NCBI GenBank assembly: GCA_017407765.1
Contig: JAFQVZ010000208.1
Span: 1 to 10,982, forward strand
Source: Clostridia bacterium
Lineage (GTDB): Bacteria; Bacillota; Clostridia; Oscillospirales; Butyricicoccaceae
Direction: 5' to 3'
DNA length: 10,982 bases
Shown: positions 6,217 to 10,982 of the stretch, one piece after another
Position numbering within the stretch: the first letter of the stretch is position 1
Layout: each line of letters begins with the position of its first letter
Notes under the pieces: model-generated
Database searches by the model: none
What the model was told of the DNA's origin: nothing
Seen by the model: only the letters and a program-made list of their open reading frames with translations
Translations under genes and position numbers: made by a program

Positions 6217-7914
6217 TCAGAGAATACCGATGTTTTCTTCGATATAACCGGCTGCTGCCCTGACGCTGCCCTCAAGGGCTCCGTCATTAAAGGGAACACG
6301 GAGGCCTGCTTTGGAAACAAGGCCGACAAACGTTTCGCTGCCGCCCTGAGAGGTGTAGGCCATGTATGCATCCCACGCTGCCTGCCAGCCCTTTGTTGTC
6401 ATGATCTCCATTACTTCAAGTGCAACAGTCTGAGCCAGACAATAGTCAATATAATAGAAAGGATTCGTATAAATATGGAGCTGACGCTGCCATGTACGGC
6501 CCTCTCCGTAGAAGGGCATGCCGCTGAAATCGATATAAGGACGGTAGACCTTTTCAAGCTTTGCCCACTCCTCATGGCGCTGTGCCGGAGTCATGTTGGG
6601 GTTATCGTATACGATATGCTGGAATTCGTCTACCATACAGCCGTAAGGCAGGAATTCGAGAGCGCCAATAAGATGGATAAGCTTGGCCTTTTCGGTGTTT
6701 TCGCCATAGAAACGCTCGAGATAGGGCCAGCAGAGGAACTCCATCGACATAGAGTGAACTTCACAGCTCTCAAGTGTGGGCTCGCTGAGACCCAGCATCT
6801 CGTCATCCTTAAGCATAATGGATGCAGCAAAAGCATGTCCGCCCTCATGCGTAAACACCTCAACATCGCCTGCTGTGCCGTTAAAGTTGGCAAAAATAAA
6901 GGGAGTTCTGTATTCGGGAAGGGTCGAACAATAGCCGCCGCTCATTTTATTCTCACGGGAGTAAAGGTCAAAAGCTCCCATATCGTCCATGCCATTGATC
7001 ATCTCGGCAGCCTGAGGGTCGAGCTCGCGATACATCGCCACACCCCTTGCGTAAAGCTCGTCGTCTTCAACAACAGGCTTGGGGTTGCCCTCGAGTGTTT
7101 TGATCTCGCTGTCATAGAACATGATATGATCTATGCCGAGTCTGTCTGCCTGGAGCTCTTTAAGCTTTGCAACCAGCGGCACAACATCGCGCTTTACCTG
7201 TTCGCGGAAGTTTCTTACCATCTTGGGATCATAGCTGTTTCGTGTCATTCTCAGATATCCGAGAGGGGTGAAGTTGTCGTGACCCAATGTTTTTGCGATT
7301 TTTGTGCGGATAGCTACCATTCGGTTATAAATATCATCATATTCGGCCGCCTTCGACATGTATGCACGGCCTTCTGCCTCAAATGCTTCCTTTCGTGTTT
7401 CCCTGTCGCTAGAGCTCTTGAAAAGACCCATCTTTGTAACGGGGTATGTTTCTCCTCTGAACTCAACTGTAAGCGAACCCTGAAGCTTCTGATATTCAAT
7501 GGCAAGAAGGCTTTCTTCCTGAAGCATGCCAAGTATCTCGGGCGAAATGGTCTTCAGTGTGATCTCGGCATTGATGAATGCCACCTTTCCGAACCTTTCC
7601 TCCAGCTGAGGACGGAACTTGCTTTCGAGCATTGCCAGATAGAACCCGTTGAGCTTTTCAAAAAGCTGAGGCATGGCACCGGCATAATACTCCTCTTCTC
7701 CCTCATAAAACTCATCAGCAGTGTTCTGCGAGGATCGGATCGATGAAAGACCGGTCATTGTGGCGATCCTTCTTTCGGCTTTTGAATATTCCAGCATGAC
7801 GGCAATAGCGTCTTCCGGCGTTCCGGCAGCCCTGAGCTTTTTTGTCATCTCGCCGGCAAGTTCGACAAAATGAGGAATGTCGAGTCTTTCATAGGGTATT
7901 TCTGCTACTCTCAT
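6217..7914 (-). CDS. M3 family oligoendopeptidase (zinc metallopeptidase)
   Basis: A 565-residue cytosolic zinc peptidase of the thimet/PepF clan that trims short peptides. The active site is TFxHEGGHAF-like, here VFTHEGGHAFAA, with zinc ligands H356 and H360 and catalytic E357. The third ligand is probably E385 in CEVHSMSMEFLCWP, 25 residues after H360, the spacing seen in M3 enzymes. The C-terminal substrate-binding segment GRTWQRQLHIYTNPFYYIDY is also typical. There is no signal peptide or membrane segment. Length agrees with the 560-570 residue clostridial M3 group. The start ATG at 7914 follows TAAGGAG with a 6-base spacer. The gene is divergent from rnfC. I see no obvious hairpin terminator after its stop; its 3' end (6217) is close to the promoter of the next minus-strand gene. 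Family confident; pepF is not assigned because subfamily is unclear. Confidence 0.93.
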   Translation of the reverse strand: MRVAEIPYERLDIPHFVELAGEMTKKLRAAGTPEDAIAVMLEYSKAERRIATMTGLSSIRSSQNTADEFYEGEEEYYAGAMPQLFEKLNGFYLAMLESKFRPQLEERFGKVAFINAEITLKTISPEILGMLQEESLLAIEYQKLQGSLTVEFRGETYPVTKMGLFKSSSDRETRKEAFEAEGRAYMSKAAEYDDIYNRMVAIRTKIAKTLGHDNFTPLGYLRMTRNSYDPKMVRNFREQVKRDVVPLVAKLKELQADRLGIDHIMFYDSEIKTLEGNPKPVVEDDELYARGVAMYRELDPQAAEMINGMDDMGAFDLYSRENKMSGGYCSTLPEYRTPFIFANFNGTAGDVEVFTHEGGHAFAASIMLKDDEMLGLSEPTLESCEVHSMSMEFLCWPYLERFYGENTEKAKLIHLIGALEFLPYGCMVDEFQHIVYDNPNMTPAQRHEEWAKLEKVYRPYIDFSGMPFYGEGRTWQRQLHIYTNPFYYIDYCLAQTVALEVMEIMTTKGWQAAWDAYMAYTSQGGSETFVGLVSKAGLRVPFNDGALEGSVRAAAGYIEENIGIL

Positions 7915-7932
7915 AATTTGCTCCTTATTTTC

Positions 7933-7947
7933 GTTAATTTTTTAACA
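7933..7947. promoter_or_regulatory. Rex-like operator box 1 (peptidase side)
   Basis: GTTAA-TTTT-TTAACA, a perfect 5-4-5 inverted repeat matching the core of the clostridial Rex consensus TTGTTAA-N4-TTAACAA. It lies 18 bp upstream of the peptidase start codon, just before its ribosome binding site. Part of the AT-rich 342-bp intergenic region 7915-8256. Confidence 0.5.
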
Positions 7948-8059
7948 TTTTTCTTGATTATCTTACCGATTACCGCTATACTAATTATGAACAAAAACAA
8001 ATTGTTCCTCAGACTATATTTTATCACATTTGTCAACTGTGAAAAAGATGTCAAGGGGC

Positions 8060-8074
8060 GTTAGTTTTTTAACA
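8060..8074. promoter_or_regulatory. Rex-like operator box 2 (rnf side)
   Basis: GTTAG-TTTT-TTAACA, identical to box 1 except at position 5. It starts 21 bp (two helical turns) before box 3, so two dimers could bind on the same DNA face. Confidence 0.5.
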
Positions 8075-8080
8075 CAAAAT

Positions 8081-8095
8081 GTTACTTTTTTAACA
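8081..8095. promoter_or_regulatory. Rex-like operator box 3 (rnf side)
   Basis: GTTAC-TTTT-TTAACA, again differing only at position 5. It ends 41 bp before the visible -35 of the rnf promoter, so it does not overlap that promoter. TTAACA at its right end could itself be a weak -35, but the matching -10 is poor. Confidence 0.5.
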
Positions 8096-8136
8096 GTATT
8101 TTGCGCATTTTTCATATCTTTTTTACTTCAAAAGTG

Positions 8137-8165
8137 TTGTTTTTTCGCCATGTCTGTTGTATAAT
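8137..8165 (+). promoter_or_regulatory. sigma-A type promoter of the rnf operon
   Basis: TTGTTT (8137-8142), a 17-bp spacer and a perfect TATAAT (8160-8165). The predicted transcription start is near 8172, giving a leader of about 85 nt before rnfC. Confidence 0.8.
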
Positions 8166-8193
8166 GACACTATTCATTTTAAGCATGGCGAAA
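8143..8193. repeat. 10-bp inverted repeat straddling the rnf -10 box
   Basis: TTTCGCCATG (8143-8152) and CATGGCGAAA (8184-8193) are perfectly complementary and are separated by 31 bp that contain the -10 TATAAT. The right arm is also the left stem and loop of the leader hairpin. It may be a DNA operator or, if transcription begins upstream of 8143, the antiterminator of an attenuator. Confidence 0.6.
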
Positions 8194-8207
8194 GCTGTGC
8201 TTTTTTT
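8181..8207 (+). terminator. terminator-like hairpin in the rnf leader
   Basis: Stem AAGCATGGC (8181-8189) pairs with GCTGTGCTT (8194-8202), with two G-U wobbles and a GAAA tetraloop, and is followed by a T-run to 8207. It lies between the rnf promoter and the rnfC ribosome binding site, so it would act inside the operon's own leader. Confidence 0.55.
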
Positions 8208-8256
8208 AAGCAAGCTAATGATTAAAACCAAAGAACAAAAATATAGAGGTGAACAA

Positions 8257-9567
8257 ATGTCACATGGTTTTAAAGGAGGCGCCCATCCCGATGAGATGAA
8301 GCATCTGACCAGTCAGAAGCCCATCGAGAAGCTCCCCGCCCCCGAACTCGTAATTCTTCCGATGTCTATGCACATCGGTGCTCCCTGCCAGCCTCTGGTC
8401 GCTGTAGGCGACCATGTTTACTTGGGTCAGAAAATTGCTGAAGCTCAGGCTCCGGTCTCGGCTCCGGTCCATGCCACCATTTCAGGCACGGTTAAGGCCA
8501 TTGCCCCTATGGAGCATGCCCTCGGCACAAAGGTCATGTCGGTAGTTATCGAAAACGACTATCAGGACGAACTCGATCCTTCGATCGCTCCTATCGATTA
8601 TTCGGCGATGACAGCTGAAGAAATGATCGCCTGCATCAAGGAGGCCGGTATCGTCGGACACGGCGGTGCCGCATTCCCCACACACATCAAGCTGTCTTCC
8701 GCGCTCGGCAAAGTCGACACAGTTATCATCAACGGCGCTGAATGCGAGCCCTTCCTTACATCCGACCACAGGATCCTCCTTGAGCACCCCGAAGAAGTTG
8801 TTGAAGGTGTAAAGATCATCCTCAGGATCCTGAACCTTAAAAATGCCGTCATCGGCATTGAGATGAATAAGGAAAACACCTTTGAGAGGATCAATTCTCT
8901 CCTCCCTGTTGACGGAAGCATCAAGCTGGTGCCCATGGCTGTCAAGTATCCTCAGGGCGCTGAAAAACAGCTTATCAAGACTATCACAGGCCGCGAAGTT
9001 CCTTCCGGAAAGCTGCCTGCCGATGCCGGATGTGCTGTATTTAACACCGACACCGCCGCTTCCATCTATCGTCTGTTTACTACAGGTATGCCCATGCACC
9101 GCAGGATCGTAACAGTTTCCGGCCCCGATATGGCAGTTCCCAAGAACCTTGAAGTAAGGATCGGCACGCCTGTTAAGGACCTCATTGCCTTCTGCGGCGG
9201 CTTTATCGAGCCTCCCACCAAGCTGCTTATGGGCGGCCCCATGATGGGTACTTCGCTCTACAGCGACGAGGTCCCCATTATCAAGGGTACAAACGGCATT
9301 CTGGCTTTTGCCGAAGCTGAACCTATTCATATCAGCGACCCCAGATGCATCAGATGCGGAAGATGTGTTGCCGACTGCCCCATGCAGCTGGTTCCCACAT
9401 ATATTTACCGCGCCGCCATGGCCGGAAGAATGGAAGAATGCGCTTCTTTCAATCCCCTTGACTGCATCGAGTGCGGTGTCTGTTCCTTTGTCTGCCCCGC
9501 AAAGGTGCCTCTGACTCAGGGCATCCGCGTTGCAAAGCAGAAGATCATAGCCGCTAACAGAAAGTGA
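8257..9567 (+). CDS. rnfC: Rnf electron transport complex subunit C
   Basis: A 436-residue subunit of the Rnf complex, which oxidises reduced ferredoxin, reduces NAD+ and pumps Na+ or H+ across the membrane. RnfC is the peripheral cytosolic subunit thought to exchange electrons with NAD. Visible parts are an N-terminal barrel-sandwich-like region (about 30-80), the glycine-rich nucleotide loop GHGGAAFPTHIK (134-145) with INGAECEPFLTSDHR (158-172) as in Nqo1-like domains, a SLBB-like segment (about 285-330), and two 4Fe-4S motifs: C364-x2-C367-x2-C370-x3-C374 and C403-x2-C406-x2-C409-x3-C413. The start is ATG 8257, where the protein begins MSHGFKGGAHP, preceded by AGAGGTGA (8245-8252). The frame is open back to 8101, but that stretch holds the promoter and leader hairpin. 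rnfD follows 10 bp after the stop. Very confident. Confidence 0.97.
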   Translation: MSHGFKGGAHPDEMKHLTSQKPIEKLPAPELVILPMSMHIGAPCQPLVAVGDHVYLGQKIAEAQAPVSAPVHATISGTVKAIAPMEHALGTKVMSVVIENDYQDELDPSIAPIDYSAMTAEEMIACIKEAGIVGHGGAAFPTHIKLSSALGKVDTVIINGAECEPFLTSDHRILLEHPEEVVEGVKIILRILNLKNAVIGIEMNKENTFERINSLLPVDGSIKLVPMAVKYPQGAEKQLIKTITGREVPSGKLPADAGCAVFNTDTAASIYRLFTTGMPMHRRIVTVSGPDMAVPKNLEVRIGTPVKDLIAFCGGFIEPPTKLLMGGPMMGTSLYSDEVPIIKGTNGILAFAEAEPIHISDPRCIRCGRCVADCPMQLVPTYIYRAAMAGRMEECASFNPLDCIECGVCSFVCPAKVPLTQGIRVAKQKIIAANRK

Positions 9568-9577
9568 GGATAACAGG

Positions 9578-10582
9578 ATGAACGATCTTTCCAAGCTCAA
9601 GGTAAGCTCCTCGCCTCATATCCGTTCCGAGGACACAACTTCCCGCATCATGCTCGATGTCATCATCGCCCTGATGCCCGCTTTGGCCATTGGCATTTTC
9701 GTATATGGCCTGCGCGCCCTTACCGTCACAGCCGTTTCGGCCATCGGATGCGTATTTTTTGAATGGGCCTACAACCATTTTTCCCATAAATCCCAGTCTA
9801 TAAGCGACCTTTCGGCTGTTGTCACCGGCATATTGCTGGCATACTGCCTCCCCGTTTCCACCCCTCTGTGGACCGTTCTGCTGGGTGACCTCTTTGCCAT
9901 CATTATTGTAAAACAGCTTTTTGGCGGCATCGGCAAGAACTTTGTCAATCCTGCGCTGGCTGCCCGCGCATTCCTGCTGGCATCCTTTGCAGGCATTGTT
10001 TCGGTCTATCCCAAGATCAGAACCGCTCTGCCTCTTTTCACCACACCTGTTGATATCGTAACAACAGCCACTCCCCTCAGCCAGATGAAGGAGGGCATCC
10101 TTCCCGATATTTCGGTGTTCAACAATGCCCTCGGCATGGTAGGCGGTTCGATCGGCGAGATCTCTTCTTTCGCTCTTATCGCCGGCGGCATCTATCTGAT
10201 CTACCGCAAGGTAATTTCGGCCAGGATCCCTCTGGCATTTATCGGCACAGTTGCTGTTGTCACCTTCATTTTTCCTCAGGGAAACAATAATCTCCAGTGG
10301 ATGCTGAGCCAGCTTGTCTCCGGCGGCCTCATGCTTGGCGCCATCTTCATGGCTACCGACTATACCACATCTCCCATCACAATCAATGGCCAGATCGTAT
10401 ATGGTATCGGCTGCGGACTTATCACTATTCTCATCCGTTATTTCGGAACCTATCCCGAAGGTGTTTCCTATGCTATCCTGGTCATGAATCTTTTTATCGG
10501 ACTTATCGAAAAGGTAACTATGCCCCGCAAGTTCGGTGCTCCCAAGAAAGAAAGGAAAGGAGGCGCCAAGGTTGAAAAATAA
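9578..10582 (+). CDS. rnfD: Rnf electron transport complex subunit D (flavinylated membrane subunit)
   Basis: A 334-residue integral membrane subunit of Rnf, related to NqrB, that carries a covalently bound FMN and takes part in ion pumping. Many hydrophobic segments are visible, for example around 26-43, 47-62, 80-92, 97-115, 130-143, 195-208, 216-232, 246-260, 273-290 and 297-311. The conserved GGIGKNFVNPALAARAFLLAS (split: GGIGKNFVNP and ALAARAFLLAS, 116-136) and MATDYTTSPIT (258-268) are typical of RnfD/NqrB. The likely FMN-attachment site is VDIVTTATPLSQMK, with T165 as the acceptor; here the motif reads TTAT where the common form is SGAT. The C-terminus is basic (PKKERKGGAKVEK). GAGGA (9566-9570), overlapping the rnfC stop, is its ribosome binding site. 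It overlaps rnfG by 11 bp. Confidence 0.96.
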   Translation: MNDLSKLKVSSSPHIRSEDTTSRIMLDVIIALMPALAIGIFVYGLRALTVTAVSAIGCVFFEWAYNHFSHKSQSISDLSAVVTGILLAYCLPVSTPLWTVLLGDLFAIIIVKQLFGGIGKNFVNPALAARAFLLASFAGIVSVYPKIRTALPLFTTPVDIVTTATPLSQMKEGILPDISVFNNALGMVGGSIGEISSFALIAGGIYLIYRKVISARIPLAFIGTVAVVTFIFPQGNNNLQWMLSQLVSGGLMLGAIFMATDYTTSPITINGQIVYGIGCGLITILIRYFGTYPEGVSYAILVMNLFIGLIEKVTMPRKFGAPKKERKGGAKVEK

Positions 10583-10982
10583 TGAATATATCCGTCTTGG
10601 AGGCGTTCTGCTGATCATAACATCGGTGGTCGCCCTTCTCCTCGGATTCTTTAACGACGCAACTGCCGACATCATTGCTGCCACCAACGCAGAAAAGCAG
10701 AATCAGACTATGCGCACCATCCTTTCGGATGCTGCATCGTTTGCACCTTGCGGCGCTGCTATTCCTGCCGAATCCAATATTTCAAACATTCACAAAGGCT
10801 ATAATAAAGAAGCCGGCATCACCGGCTGGTGCTTCACCGTTACTCCCAGAGGATACGGCGGAGAACTCACCGTTATGGTAGGTGTTTCCACTGATCTTTC
10901 CGTAACCGGCGTTGAAATTGTCAATCATTCCGAAACTCCCGGCCTCGGAGCCAAGGCAGTTCAGGAAGGCTGGCGCTCGCAG
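10572..10982 (+). CDS. rnfG: Rnf electron transport complex subunit G, N-terminal part (TTG start)
   Basis: The first 137 residues of the RnfG subunit; the gene continues past the window end. RnfG is a single-pass membrane protein with a second covalently bound FMN on the outer face. The sequence shows a short cytosolic start (MKNNEYIR), one membrane helix at about 9-27 (LGGVLLIITSVVALLLGFF), and the conserved FMN-domain signature NHSETPGLGAKA (118-129). The SGAT-like flavinylation motif would lie further on. No in-frame ATG precedes the helix. The start is TTG at 10572, eight bases after a perfect AAAGGAGG (10556-10563), so it overlaps the end of rnfD by 11 bp. The nearby ATG at 10583 is in another frame and gives an unrelated short peptide. 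rnfE, rnfA and rnfB are expected downstream. Confidence 0.93.
   Translation, partial: MKNNEYIRLGGVLLIITSVVALLLGFFNDATADIIAATNAEKQNQTMRTILSDAASFAPCGAAIPAESNISNIHKGYNKEAGITGWCFTVTPRGYGGELTVMVGVSTDLSVTGVEIVNHSETPGLGAKAVQEGWRSQ

Noticed and set aside
6475..7746. 423-residue open frame antisense to the M3 peptidase gene
   Set aside because: The peptidase is certain from HEGGH and other motifs; the opposite frame is cysteine- and histidine-rich without family features.
7989..8007. GAACAA-N7-TTGTTC inverted repeat
   Set aside because: Only six AT-rich base pairs; no second copy or context to support a function.
8024..8042. TCACA-N9-TGTGA as a CRP-like site
   Set aside because: Arms are short and in the reverse order to the TGTGA-N6-TCACA consensus, and the DNA is low in complexity.
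8031..8055. Two perfect TTGACA hexamers on the minus strand (8055-8050 and 8036-8031) as peptidase promoters
   Set aside because: Neither has a -10 at 16-18 bp; the nearest, TATAGT at 8018-8013, is only 12 bp from the second hexamer. The real peptidase promoter is not clear.
8101..8256. N-terminal extension of RnfC from 8101
   Set aside because: This stretch contains the rnf promoter and leader hairpin, and known RnfC proteins begin near MxxxFKGGxHP.
8482..10687. Long minus-strand frames opposite rnfC (372 residues) and rnfD (377 residues)
   Set aside because: Both lie opposite unmistakable Rnf genes and show no translation signals.

Overview
The window looks like chromosomal DNA from an anaerobic Firmicute of the class Clostridia, probably a gut-type Oscillospirales or Ruminococcaceae relative. 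The reasons are strong AGGAGG-type ribosome binding sites, AT-rich intergenic DNA around moderate-GC genes, compact hairpin-plus-T-run terminators, a single-chain glycyl-tRNA synthetase, a standalone cytidylate-kinase-like protein, an M3 oligoendopeptidase and an Rnf operon starting in the order C-D-G. The genus cannot be fixed from the sequence alone. There are no rRNA or tRNA genes, CRISPR arrays or insertion sequences.

Layout. Positions 1-682 hold the 3' end of glycyl-tRNA synthetase and its terminator. A clear sigma-A promoter then drives a class I/II PLP aminotransferase (851-2011), which has its own terminator. Next is an FMN-binding glutamate-synthase-family protein (2091-3593). A bidirectional terminator at about 3603-3635 separates it from three minus-strand blocks: (a) an ECF sigma factor and an overlapping membrane-anchored partner, probably its anti-sigma factor (5386 down to 3637); (b) a Cytidylate_kin2-type P-loop protein with its own promoter and terminator; (c) an M3 peptidase. 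The peptidase is transcribed divergently from the Rnf operon across a 342-bp AT-rich control region. The window ends inside rnfG.

Function. The Rnf genes (rnfC, rnfD, start of rnfG) encode a membrane complex that couples reduced-ferredoxin oxidation and NAD+ reduction to ion pumping. The aminotransferase and the GltS-family protein plausibly both belong to amino-nitrogen metabolism, but they are separated by a strong terminator. The sigma/anti-sigma pair is a surface-sensing module with an unrecognised extracellular domain.

The most interesting part is the peptidase/rnfC control region. It carries three near-identical GTTAN-TTTT-TTAACA boxes matching the core of clostridial Rex (NADH/NAD+ sensor) operators. 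It also has a good promoter, a 10-bp inverted repeat straddling the -10 box, and a GAAA-loop hairpin with a T-run that overlaps one arm of that repeat, an arrangement that could act as an attenuator. The other point worth checking is the GltS-family protein, which lacks the usual C-terminal 3Fe-4S cysteines but has a four-cysteine cluster near its N-terminus.
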